Shown: positions 20,916 to 31,789 of the stretch, in pieces
How positions within the stretch are numbered: position 1 is the stretch's first letter
Layout of the letters: each line of letters starts with the position of its first letter
Source: Ascoidea tarda (nom. inval.)
Taxonomy: Eukaryota; Ascomycota; Saccharomycetes; Ascoideales; Ascoideaceae
DNA length: 64,000 bases
Direction of reading: 5' to 3'
NCBI GenBank assembly: GCA_030560485.1
Contig: JAKTTS010000008.1
Span: forward strand, 23,544-87,543
Program-made: the position numbers and the translations under genes
Notes under the pieces: model-generated
Told to the model about the DNA's origin: nothing
What the model saw: the letters and a program-made list of their open reading frames with translations, nothing else
Databases searched by the model: none

Positions 20916-22330
20916 TAACTTTACTAAATTTTTCTTTTCTTTTTTTACAATTGCAAATGAACAGCTAGTTCAATCCATCTATTTACCACCCTACTTAATT
21001 AAATATTCAACATCCTATTTTATTTATTTATTCAACGTCTTATTTTATTTATTCAGCTTTTGGCTTATCTACTCATTCTGTTATTTTTACTATCTTTCTC
21101 CCTTTATATGCCTTTCATACAAAAGTGTCATCGCTATTCTATTATTCCCAATGCTTCTCAATCCCCACTTTTAACTTCTAAGTTTATATCATTTCTTTAT
21201 TTTCCATCAACACAATATCACTTATTAAGATTGAGAAAGATAATCATTCCATGTACAACTCTCCTTATTTTGACTATTATTCACAATAATTTTCTTTTAT
21301 TGTTCCATTAATAATAACAAAAATAATCATACACCGTGAAATCTTTAATTTAGTTATTTCATCTCTAATTCACTTTTAATCATGTTTTCACATTTCCTAT
21401 CTTTCTTTCTCAATTTTTCAACAAACAAAGTTTAGGTTTCAATCTCTTGGTTAATTATTGAATACCTTTTTAGTTTGTTTTCATTCGTTCTGATTCAACT
21501 CATTTATTTTTCTTTTTTTTTTTTTTTCCAATTAATCATCTTTTTTTTCATGTTTATCATCTATCTTAGTCTCAATTAATCGACTTCATTTTTTTTTACT
21601 CTGTTTACTCAAGTAATTTCAGACATATGCTCCTCTCTAAAATGGGATACTACCATCATAATTTTTGATTTGCTTCTCAATTTGTAATCCAATATAACAA
21701 AACTATATGATAGTACTGCCAAACTAATTCTCCTGATTTCACATTTAGCTTACTTTTAGGTTCACTAATTTTTTTTTCTTTTGATTTCTTTTGCTTTTGA
21801 TTTTTCTTCTCTTAATTTTTCTCTATTAACAGGTGGCTCAAATCCTTCTATTCTCTTAATCTTATCACTTTGCATTATTTTGGTCCATCTTGATCTATTT
21901 TCTCCCTTCTTTTCTCTTCGATTCCCACTCGTAGCAACTATCCAAAGTCAACTTTTTCCTTGCAACCCATCCCAGTGGGTGCCGTTTTCACTTATTATAC
22001 TCCCACAAACCTGGAAAATTGGTCCTAAAATAGCGCAAATATACCCACGTAAAAAAGCGCAGAGCATTGCATGCGTTCTGTTTAACTTTCTCTTGTTTTT
22101 TTTTTTCTTTTCTCCAACATTTTCGTACTTTTCGTACTTTTCGTAATTTCCATATTTTCGTGTTTCTTGTAATTTTTGCAAGAAATGTGCCCGCGCATTA
22201 TCGGCTTTTTTCACATGTCCGTGTCCTGTCGGCTTTTCTCCAAACCCTCGAAAACTCAACTCATTTTTTTTCACTAGTTCCAATTGGAAAACTCCCATTT
22301 CACCTCTTTCTTCATCTCCTTAAATATTAA

Positions 22331-23287
<957 letters not shown>

Positions 23288-23352
23288 AATATCTTATAAA
23301 TTGTACATTTTTTCTGAATTATATACTAATAACCATATAACTTTCCTGTAAT

Positions 23353-26300
23353 TTAATTGCTACTTAATAACCAATCAAGAATATAATACATATTCTCGGT
23401 TCGATTAATTGCTTCCATCAATTTCACAATTTTCTTACTTTTAAGCCTCTTATTATTAGAACTCGAATAATTAATATTATTTCCATTGGAGTTTTCAATG
23501 ATATCCCCCTTTTTAATTATCCCATTATCTGTAAATATTTTATCTTTTCCTTCATACATATCGACCTTAATCACTTTTCCATTATTAATAAATAGCTTGA
23601 TTTTATTTAAATTTTGAAAAATATTCGTTTTACCACCAAATAAGTTATTGTAACCATCGTTGTTATTTTTATCGTTGCTATTGTTATCACTATTACTACT
23701 ACCATTATTAGAGCCTATGCCCATGTTCATACCCATATTCATACCAATGCCTATATTCATATTCATATTCATGTTTAAACTATTAAGGCTCGATCTGTCC
23801 GGAAATATATTCAAATTGGTTATCATAGTAAACTCGTATATATTACCACTAATATTCAACTCCGATCCAGTTAAATTATACTCAAGTCCCAATGAAAGCT
23901 CATCAATTGATGAATCTAAAAGCAAAAATTTCATAAAATAATTATTCTGAAAAAATTTTAAACTTTGATTGTGATAATGATTGGAATTTAAAGTTTTCTT
24001 AAGCTTGATTAATGAGTTTCTTCTTTTATGTACAAATGATGATGATAAATGTTGTTCATTACTATTCATATTCATATTCATATTGTTTATTCCAAATTCA
24101 TTTTCATGATTACTGATGATATTGCCATTGCCATTATTATTGCTGTTGCTAGATATATCAACATCCGCAAATAAATCAAGAAATACTTCAAGATCAATAT
24201 TTCCTTTATCATTATACAACCCTTTATAATTTAAATTTGAATTAGTATAAGAATGCGATGCTGTTGATGATGATCTAGATCTATTAATAATTTCTCTTGG
24301 ATTATTTATTATCCCATTACTGGTTATGGATCCTTTTCTACGTTCAAAACTTAATCCAGAAGCATCTGTTTCTAAATTTTTTTTCCTAAAAACATGTAAT
24401 GGCTCTTCGGTTTGTGTTGGGATATTAAGAATATCATTTGCTTTAGAATTATTATTATCATCATCCTGGCAACAATGCGATTTTTCAGCTAAGGATTTTA
24501 TTAAATTTTCAATGAACAACCATGATCTTATATCTACTAGAAAATCTTGAAAGTTTTTCAAAAAATCGTCGACTTTAGTCGTTAAAAATGGTTGATTAAG
24601 AGAGTTCGATTCAGGGTTATCGACTTCTGTATAAATAATATCAATTGATCTGATTTTTTTCAATTTTGATAAAGAATTATTAATAAAACTATACTTGACA
24701 TCAACAGTATTGGAATTTGTTCGTGCATTTGCTGAATGAGTAGAGTTTGAAACATTTTTAGAATTATTATCCAATACATTATTGAAACCATTATTTTTAC
24801 TTTCATCTTCCTCATCTTCTTCAATCAATACAGCATCATCAAGGTTATCCATTGTTATACCGTTAAAAGCTTCGGGATTTTTAACATTTATCATATATTG
24901 TTTTTGTACTTGAGAGTTAAAATTGGAAAATATATCATCGACAAGGGGAACATCATTTACTAATGATTTTTTTGATTTTCCTTCTTGCAAATTTACCAAG
25001 TCATTATAATTATCGATATATAATTCGTCGGTATTGTTTCTTTTATTTGTCTTTCGTATTAAATCATTCAAATCAAGAAACTCCTCTTCTTCAAATTTTG
25101 ATTTTTGTTTATTGATTTTGGTAGACTCTTTAAATTTAATTTCAATTTTATAAGATCTATTGAAACTATTAAAATATGATAAAAATAAGTCAATAGGGAT
25201 CCAAACGTTAGGAAAAAACTTTAAATTTAGGCATGTTTTCAAATTTGAATTGTTAATGGGAGTGACAAAGTATTTTGCGATATTATGATCAATAAAATTA
25301 ATAGTTGTGTTCTGTGGATTCAGAGATTGGTTGATAGTTTTTAATTGAATATTTCTTAATGAATTGGTAACGGAATCGAGATATAAGGAAGTTAAAACAG
25401 TGTCTAGAGGCAAGAGAGAGTTTTTTGCATCAGCTTTCACAGAAAATTGGATGTATTTTATGTCTTTATGAAATTTTGTGTTGTAAGTTTCTGATTGGAA
25501 TACATCAAGATTATCGTTTGGTAATTCTTCATTTATATTCATCATTTCGCTATCCACGTCATTTTTATCATCATTAGTTTTATTGTTATTTTCTGGTGCT
25601 TTAAGGTATTGATTCTGTATTTTGAAAGATTTCCTATTTATATACCTATTATCCTCCCAGTATTTCATAAAAAGGCCAATTTTATTATTAACATTTATTT
25701 CTGGTTTCCCGAAGTTAGAATAGCCATTGATCAAATCCAAAGCTTTTTCTTTCCATGGGTCAGAATTAACATACGACGTGGAGGAATTCAATTGGTTTAG
25801 ATAATATATGTATTCATTTTGATGAATAATATAAAATACCATGGATAATTCGTCAATATAGTTGAATAAATCGACATTTTGCTGGTCATCAAGTTCCGAG
25901 TTGGAAGTGGAATTGGGGTTGGAAGCAGTAGTTGAAGTAGGAGTGTCATTCGATTTTATAACAGATAGTTTGTCTAACTTTGTCAAGTACTTTAAATTGC
26001 TGACAAAATTGTTTAGCTTTATTATGTCGTATTGAATATTTTGCTTATTTATTGGTTTCTTCGGTAATCCAGTTACTGTCAACGAATTAAGCAAGACTTT
26101 ATCAGCAGAGTTTTCAATTGACTTGTTTGTGAAAGAAAGCTGTCTTTTCAAAGAAACAAACTGCCCTTTAATTCTCAAAAATATGGGTTTCTGATCGTTC
26201 TTAGCGTCCATATTAACATTATCTTCTTTGTTAGCATTTTGATTGGCATTGATCTGGACATCAGTGTCCATCAAAGAGTCACCCAGAACATCAGAAGTCT

Positions 26301-26646
26301 CGGACACTAAGGATAATGAAACCTTAGAGGCCTTTAAAGTAGAGCTATCGAAATCAATATCAATAAGCAAAATAGGACCACCAATTGTTAATCTCTCAAA
26401 ATTGATGTTGGTTGAATCATCTGTGATGGAATATAGACCAAACAATTCGGCAATTCTCTTGATATTCTGCAAAGAAACCAAGCCTGGTCTCTTTGCTAGC
26501 TCGCGTATTATTTTATTTAACTGGGTATCAGCATCTGGTGTCATATTATCTTGAGCAGTTGTGGGACGTTGTTCTTCAGTAGAATCGTTGTTTAGGTCTT
26601 GATGGAACAGTTTTTCACTCCAATTAGGGTTTGGGAAACAGGACAT
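23353..26646 (-). CDS. MED1: Mediator complex subunit 1
   Basis: A 1097-residue protein. The N-terminal segment LAKRPGLVSLQNIKRIAELF, followed by the block ERLTIGGPILLIDIDF and KVSLSLVSETSDV, matches the opening of fungal Med1, a middle-module subunit of Mediator that links regulators to RNA polymerase II. LLNSLTV and the later DELSMVFYIIHQN region fit the same family. Much of residues 560-1050 is Asn/Ser/Met-rich low complexity, so the protein is about twice as long as S. cerevisiae Med1 (566 residues). The ATG at 26646 is the first methionine codon of the open frame; the 36 upstream codons open with TTG. The C-terminus (EAINRTENMYYILDWLL) is again ordered. Confidence 0.8.
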   Translation of the reverse strand: MSCFPNPNWSEKLFHQDLNNDSTEEQRPTTAQDNMTPDADTQLNKIIRELAKRPGLVSLQNIKRIAELFGLYSITDDSTNINFERLTIGGPILLIDIDFDSSTLKASKVSLSLVSETSDVLGDSLMDTDVQINANQNANKEDNVNMDAKNDQKPIFLRIKGQFVSLKRQLSFTNKSIENSADKVLLNSLTVTGLPKKPINKQNIQYDIIKLNNFVSNLKYLTKLDKLSVIKSNDTPTSTTASNPNSTSNSELDDQQNVDLFNYIDELSMVFYIIHQNEYIYYLNQLNSSTSYVNSDPWKEKALDLINGYSNFGKPEINVNNKIGLFMKYWEDNRYINRKSFKIQNQYLKAPENNNKTNDDKNDVDSEMMNINEELPNDNLDVFQSETYNTKFHKDIKYIQFSVKADAKNSLLPLDTVLTSLYLDSVTNSLRNIQLKTINQSLNPQNTTINFIDHNIAKYFVTPINNSNLKTCLNLKFFPNVWIPIDLFLSYFNSFNRSYKIEIKFKESTKINKQKSKFEEEEFLDLNDLIRKTNKRNNTDELYIDNYNDLVNLQEGKSKKSLVNDVPLVDDIFSNFNSQVQKQYMINVKNPEAFNGITMDNLDDAVLIEEDEEDESKNNGFNNVLDNNSKNVSNSTHSANARTNSNTVDVKYSFINNSLSKLKKIRSIDIIYTEVDNPESNSLNQPFLTTKVDDFLKNFQDFLVDIRSWLFIENLIKSLAEKSHCCQDDDNNNSKANDILNIPTQTEEPLHVFRKKNLETDASGLSFERRKGSITSNGIINNPREIINRSRSSSTASHSYTNSNLNYKGLYNDKGNIDLEVFLDLFADVDISSNSNNNGNGNIISNHENEFGINNMNMNMNSNEQHLSSSFVHKRRNSLIKLKKTLNSNHYHNQSLKFFQNNYFMKFLLLDSSIDELSLGLEYNLTGSELNISGNIYEFTMITNLNIFPDRSSLNSLNMNMNMNIGIGMNMGMNMGIGSNNGSSNSDNNSNDKNNNDGYNNLFGGKTNIFQNLNKIKLFINNGKVIKVDMYEGKDKIFTDNGIIKKGDIIENSNGNNINYSSSNNKRLKSKKIVKLMEAINRTENMYYILDWLLSSN

Positions 26647-27061
26647 CCCACATCCATACAAAAAGACGGGCACAAAAGAGAATGATACAGAGAGGTCTAC
26701 ATTGTACGAAAATAGGAACTTGAAAGAATTAGAAGATGATCGAGAGTAAGTCAAGAGTAGAGGGAAAATAGAAATAAAAAACTATAAATGCGACAGAAAA
26801 TAATTAAACTAAGTCAAATGACAAAGTAATAAAATAATAAAAATAAAATAATAAAATAAATAAAATAAATAAAATAAATAAAATAAATAAAATAACCAAA
26901 TATAAACACAGGTTTTTACGTTACCTGCCATTTGCTAACTAGAATACCAAATTTGAAAACGAATAGTAAAAAAAATTATCATAATAAACAATAATAAGAT
27001 TCATAAGTAATTTTTAGATTTTATAGATGTGGAAACTTGTGAGGGATAATATACAGACTCG
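26647..27061. other. Intergenic region upstream of MED1
   Basis: 415 bp, very AT-rich. It contains the MED1 promoter and the 3' flank of the next gene on the same strand. It carries a long AATAAAAT-type repeat at about 26826-26895 and no other recognisable element. Confidence 0.7.
26826..26895 (+). repeat. aataaaataaat simple repeat
   Basis: About 70 bp of alternating AATAAA/TAAAA units lie upstream of MED1. An A-rich, nucleosome-disfavouring tract is a plausible promoter element. Confidence 0.75.
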
Positions 27062-28330
27062 TTAAGCATACAATTCAATTCTGACTTTATTTGCTATGCT
27101 GGTGCTAGAAGCATCATATAAAGAACCATTTTTCAATATGTAGTCTTTGACAATATGATTGTGAGAATCATCGTCTGCAAAATAATTCCCAGGTTGGTAA
27201 TACTGTCTATCATGTGTATGATGGTAGCGAGGGTTGTTAGTATTTCTTTGGAAAGTTTCATCAGGAAAAGCAGAAGGTAAGAATTTGTCTTTGCCTAATC
27301 TTGAGACGTAAAAGACAATTAGAAACTGAACCAAGATGATCACCCAAATAAAAGTTGAGGTGCAAATTAAAGCAGTGATAGCTCTTCTAATACGACACGA
27401 GTCTATGTCTATCCCACAATTTCTCGTTTGCAAAATACCTATACAAACGCCCATAGCAGAAATTGTTAAACCACAACTCGCTAAACAATAAAAGATTCCA
27501 TTATTATGTTCAAAATCCATGATTTTAAACAAAAATAGCAAAGAAACAGCCAAGATAATCGAGGATTGAGAAATTAAAAAGGACCAAACTCTTCTACTGA
27601 TTTCATTGTCAATGTTCAAGCTTCTAGAACATAAACCAATAGTGGCTGCGGTTAATGATACTTGAATTAAATGAGTGATTGTGTTTGCAGAAAAAGCATC
27701 TGGGCTTATACCTAAAGTTCTTTGAGCAAAAGTTGGGATCTTAGCTATCGGTTTTTTAATGGTTTTTTTGTAGATTAAATTTTCAAAATACTTAGAATCG
27801 TCATTTGGACCAACTGATTGATTAGCGTGGATATTGGGATCACTTAAATTTTCGTAATTTGTTTTGATCATTTCTTCATTATTATTTAAATTGTTCAAAT
27901 TGAAATTACTGTAAGTATTATTGAAAGAAGGTTGCTGGTTATTAAAATTAGTGGGTGTGGGTGAAAGATTATCACGAAGCGAGACACCCTGAGAATTGTT
28001 TGAAACAGCTCTTGATTTTGGCTGTGATAGAGCAGAGATATTATCTTGAATAAATTGATCTTGTGGTTGAACTTGTAAATTTGATTGCGAATGTGATAGT
28101 TGGGGTTGAGGTTGAGGTTGAGGTTGAGGTTGAGGTTGGATATAAGATTGTAAATGAGCAGAACGTTCTTCTGAGGGATAAATATATTGGTTTTGTTGAG
28201 GCTGGCCAGGTTGAAGTTGCTGTTGAGGATCTTGATTAGCTGGTCTTGGCGATGGTAGTGGTGGGGCAAATATATTAGGTTGGTTTGATAAATCAACAGA
28301 GAAACTACGTCTATGAGTAGGTGCTGACAT
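27062..28330 (-). CDS. Four-TM (MARVEL-like) membrane protein, paralog A
   Basis: A 422-residue protein. Residues 1-200 are disordered and Pro/Gln-rich, with a run of PQ dipeptides at about 65-78 and basic/Ser segments. Four hydrophobic helices follow (about 215-236, 248-270, 277-300, 318-342), with two cysteines in the loop between helices 3 and 4 (RNCGIDIDSCR). The cytosolic tail of about 75 residues ends in KVRIELYA. The four-helix spacing is MARVEL-like, as in fungal eisosome and cell-cortex proteins, but I recognise no named yeast gene. The divergent gene at 30215 is clearly a paralog: the same WxFLISQ in helix 2, the same helix 3-4 cysteine pair and a related C-terminus. Plasma-membrane location is inferred. 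Confidence 0.75.
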   Translation of the reverse strand: MSAPTHRRSFSVDLSNQPNIFAPPLPSPRPANQDPQQQLQPGQPQQNQYIYPSEERSAHLQSYIQPQPQPQPQPQPQLSHSQSNLQVQPQDQFIQDNISALSQPKSRAVSNNSQGVSLRDNLSPTPTNFNNQQPSFNNTYSNFNLNNLNNNEEMIKTNYENLSDPNIHANQSVGPNDDSKYFENLIYKKTIKKPIAKIPTFAQRTLGISPDAFSANTITHLIQVSLTAATIGLCSRSLNIDNEISRRVWSFLISQSSIILAVSLLFLFKIMDFEHNNGIFYCLASCGLTISAMGVCIGILQTRNCGIDIDSCRIRRAITALICTSTFIWVIILVQFLIVFYVSRLGKDKFLPSAFPDETFQRNTNNPRYHHTHDRQYYQPGNYFADDDSHNHIVKDYILKNGSLYDASSTSIANKVRIELYA

Positions 28331-30214
28331 TATAGAACAAATATTAAGTACGATAGCTGGTTCACCTCAATATGGATTGGTTATTAAAACAGGAGGATTA
28401 TATAAAGGCTGATGGAAAAGACAGTTGATTGAAAGTGAATTGAAAACAAAGACAAAATTAGAATTGATTTTATTTATGTAAATCAGGTAATATAAATCAA
28501 AACCAATAATGTGATTAAGGATTGAGGATTAAATATTGAAGTTGTAAGAATAATTGGAAATTATTAGATGGGTTATAATAAATCAAGAAAAAAGGAACTA
28601 CTAACAAAAAAGTAAAGCCAGCTAACTGAGATGAGAAGGAATCAAGTCAATTATAAAGGTGAAGAGATAGCCACTAATTACCTTATAAAAAAACCTGAAA
28701 TCTTAAAATAATTGTTGTTCATCGGTTCTTGGATTATGTGCATATTAAACGAGTCTATGGTGGACTAGATATGAAATACATATTTTGGAATTAGAATTGG
28801 ATCAGAAAAAAACACCTCTTTGGCTAAAATACTTTCTAGCGAATTGACCCAAGTCTGTTCATCTGAGGCAACCCAGTTTAAAGCGTAGCAAAGAACTTTG
28901 AACTGTTGAAGTGTCTAAAATAGCTTCTCATCCTCAAAAAAAAAGCAGAAATATAATGAGAAACCATTTTGGCCGCAGATCAGAACCACTTCTGCGGGTC
29001 TTCTTTCCCTGTTGTTTGTTTTTTCTGTTCGCCAACTACACGAGATCTGTTCAGGAACGGCACCTGATCCTGGCGAACGCTTCGCTAGACGACAGAAGGT
29101 GGTTCTAGCCCTGAATGTTGATCTGTTTTCCACAAACACAAGTATCCACTGACTAAACCAGATACTTTTATAGCTGTTTTTGCAAATAGCGTCACCTCAG
29201 ATAGCTAACGCACCATTAGTTTACATAAAAAGACAAAAGCCGTCACCCACAAGCTGTTAAAGAACAAGCGCACAAACACATCCAATTTTCTGGTTTCAAG
29301 ACATCTCATGACTCTTGCAGAAACTGTGCTGGTGCTGCATTGTCCGCTGACGTATTGTTTGTGCGCTCTTCGTAATCATACGAAGCGTACCGGACACCAA
29401 TAGACAAGCCGCATGCCGACAATACTCGGACGCACGATGACAAATGGTGCACGAAGACCGTCCGTCGAAAAATTACTTCGAAAACGTTTCTTTCCGAAAT
29501 TACGCAACGGTCGCATTATGGCTTGCAGCAGGCGGCGTCTGCATTGCGTCTATTGTTTTCACTGCCAAAATGAAAGAAAATATATCCACCAGTCTTACTC
29601 TTTACAGCTAGACGAGATGAGTGTATTTATGTTCACTTTTATAAACAATCTACGTTCATTTTATAAACAACTTTGCTGCCATCTGCCTACAATCCTGTCT
29701 CAAAGTCTAGTTATGGTGCTACTTCATTACTATTACGGGATACACACCTCCTAGCCTTTCTTCGCTATACAGGTTTTATCAAATTCTAACTAATTTTTGG
29801 CTCCCCCCTTAGGCTCATTTTAGTTTTATCTGAATAATTGAATTTGCTTTATTAACACAACCATTTAAAAACATCGTCACCCAATTGTTGAATGCTGGCT
29901 TAATATATATTCTACCATTTCCATCGATTCTAACCAGTTTCTTTTATTTTTTGTGCTTACTTCTTTTGAAGCTTTTATTTTCCTGCTACAACGATAGATT
30001 TACTTGCAAGCAAAGTCACAATTAATTAATACTGTTTTTTTAGTCACTAATTCTTTCACTAAATCAATTTTTAATCCCGTTTTATTTTATTTTATTCTTT
30101 TCCAATTAGAACAATTATCAAGAAATCATTAAGAAGTAATTAGGTAATTATTATCATTAACATATATATATACGTAATTACTATTAGTTATAAAATAGTG
30201 ATATCTACTTAGTC
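28331..30214. other. Divergent intergenic region between the two tetraspan paralogs
   Basis: 1.9 kb with no supported gene. The centre (about 28960-29130 and 29330-29560) is GC- and CpG-richer, with many CGG/CCG triplets and a short perfect hairpin at 29368-29385. The flanks are AT-rich. A frame at 29413-29754 resembles nothing known. Confidence 0.6.
29368..29385. other. Short inverted repeat (cttcgta - atca - tacgaag)
   Basis: A perfect 7-bp stem with a 4-nt spacer lies in the GC-richer centre of the divergent paralog promoter region. It could be a dimeric factor site; no family can be assigned. Confidence 0.4.
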
Positions 30215-31327
30215 ATGGATAAAGATAGAGATTTCAGCTATGGTCAAAGTACCAACTTTTATTTTGACCATCAAAAACCAAATGAGAATAGATCCCCTTC
30301 CAATTCAAGTTCTATTCCTCCTCCTGCACCAAGTCAAGAATATCCCCCAATATCAGATGCTTTTTACGATCATAATACACTTCCTCCCAATGGAGGCTCC
30401 AGAATTGCTTCTGCAGCCTCTAGACAAGGCCCTCCACTCCCACCAAGCTCTGTTCTAGACGACGAAAAAGACCCCCAAAATAACATCGATAATGATACCA
30501 AATATCCTCCATCTGAATATACTCTTGACGAAGAGAAAAACATAGGTTTTCAAAACATTCCACCACCTGCAACTGAGGTCAAATACTCTCACAATTCAAG
30601 ATATAATAACGTGGAAAGAATGCTTATTTCAGAAACCTTATCAAAACCTGTTATCACTGTCCCAGATAAAGCAACTAAATTTTTGGGCATTCCCAGAGAT
30701 GGTGTTACAGTTAATACTTTAATTCAGATGTTTCAAATTGTTTTGCAAATTATCACTATTACTCTTTGCTCTCAATCGTTAAATTACGATGACGCTGAAA
30801 TTAATCGTTCAGTTTGGGCTTTTTTGATTTCCCAAGCTGCAATTATAATGAGTATTTCTTCGCTCTTTGTATTGAGAATCCTCAATTTCTCTCAAAACAA
30901 CTGCATATTTTATAGCATTATTTGTTGCTGTTTAACTATCTCTGCTTTTGGTGTTTGCGTTGGTGTATTAATGTCCGCTGACTGCACAAACAGCCAGAAG
31001 TATTGTGATATCAGAAAGGCTGTTACCTCAATGGTATGTGTCAGCACTTTTGTTTGGTTAATTGTTCTAGTTATTTTCACCACCATTTTCTACATTGCAA
31101 GATTAGATATAATCCCAACCGGCACCCAGTTCAGTACTCCTCCTCGTCGTGATTTTAGTGCTCGTTCAGCTAATAATTATCGAACCCCCATCAATGCCCC
31201 ACCACCTGCAATTGCTGAAGATTCAGAATTTACAAAGAGATATATTATCAGCGAAAATGGTTTAACCGAAGTTATCAATGAAGCTATGCTTGAAGGTAAA
31301 AAGAAAGTTAAAATATATACTGAATAA
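30215..31327 (+). CDS. Four-TM (MARVEL-like) membrane protein, paralog B
   Basis: A 370-residue paralog of the protein encoded divergently at 28330. Residues 1-155 are disordered and Pro-rich (PPPAPS, LPPSS). Four hydrophobic helices follow at about 165-186, 200-222, 229-252 and 268-295, with SVWAFLISQAAII in helix 2. A cysteine pair (DCTNSQKYC) lies between helices 3 and 4. Cytosolic tail of about 70 residues ends in KKVKIYTE, similar to the paralog's KVRIELYA. Conservation is concentrated in the helices; the N-terminal regions are unrelated in sequence. Function is unknown; a cortical or eisosome-like role is only a guess from topology. The start is the first ATG after an AT-rich leader. 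Confidence 0.75.
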   Translation: MDKDRDFSYGQSTNFYFDHQKPNENRSPSNSSSIPPPAPSQEYPPISDAFYDHNTLPPNGGSRIASAASRQGPPLPPSSVLDDEKDPQNNIDNDTKYPPSEYTLDEEKNIGFQNIPPPATEVKYSHNSRYNNVERMLISETLSKPVITVPDKATKFLGIPRDGVTVNTLIQMFQIVLQIITITLCSQSLNYDDAEINRSVWAFLISQAAIIMSISSLFVLRILNFSQNNCIFYSIICCCLTISAFGVCVGVLMSADCTNSQKYCDIRKAVTSMVCVSTFVWLIVLVIFTTIFYIARLDIIPTGTQFSTPPRRDFSARSANNYRTPINAPPPAIAEDSEFTKRYIISENGLTEVINEAMLEGKKKVKIYTE

Positions 31328-31789
31328 TAATGCTATCTATCTTTACATTTCTGTCAATTGTTAATGAAGGTGATTTATCAACTCCATAATTTTATTTCAG
31401 ATTTCGATCTGCAATTTTATTTTCGCTTGAACCAACTCCATTGAATTATTTTTTTTCTTTGAAAAACTTCCAATTCAGTTCTAGTTAAGGTTATTTGGTT
31501 TTATATTTGGTGTGTTTATATTTTTCTAATGCTGATTTTGACGGTTTTGTGTCAATTATCACAAAAAAAAAGGTTTTTGTAACATTTTTTTTAATGGTTT
31601 TTTGTCATTTTTTTATTCCTTCTCTTTTCTCTTTTCATTACTTTTATTATATTCTGATTAATAGTTATTTTATTTCATACTTGAGTCTTGATTCTTTTAA
31701 ATTAAAAATTAATTTACATATATATTATACAGTTCTCAATTGAGAAAACTATTTTTGTATTTTATAATTTATAATTATACAGAATCAAA
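31328..31789. other. Intergenic region upstream of the secreted-protein gene
   Basis: 462 bp, strongly T-rich then AT-rich towards the next ATG. It holds the 3' flank of paralog B and the promoter of the secreted-protein gene. No distinct motif seen. Confidence 0.65.

Noticed and set aside
21823-21840. Possible 3' splice site (ctattaacag then gtggctc) upstream of COQ5
   Set aside because: No matching 5' splice site was identified, and COQ5 has a complete frame with a presequence from 22355.
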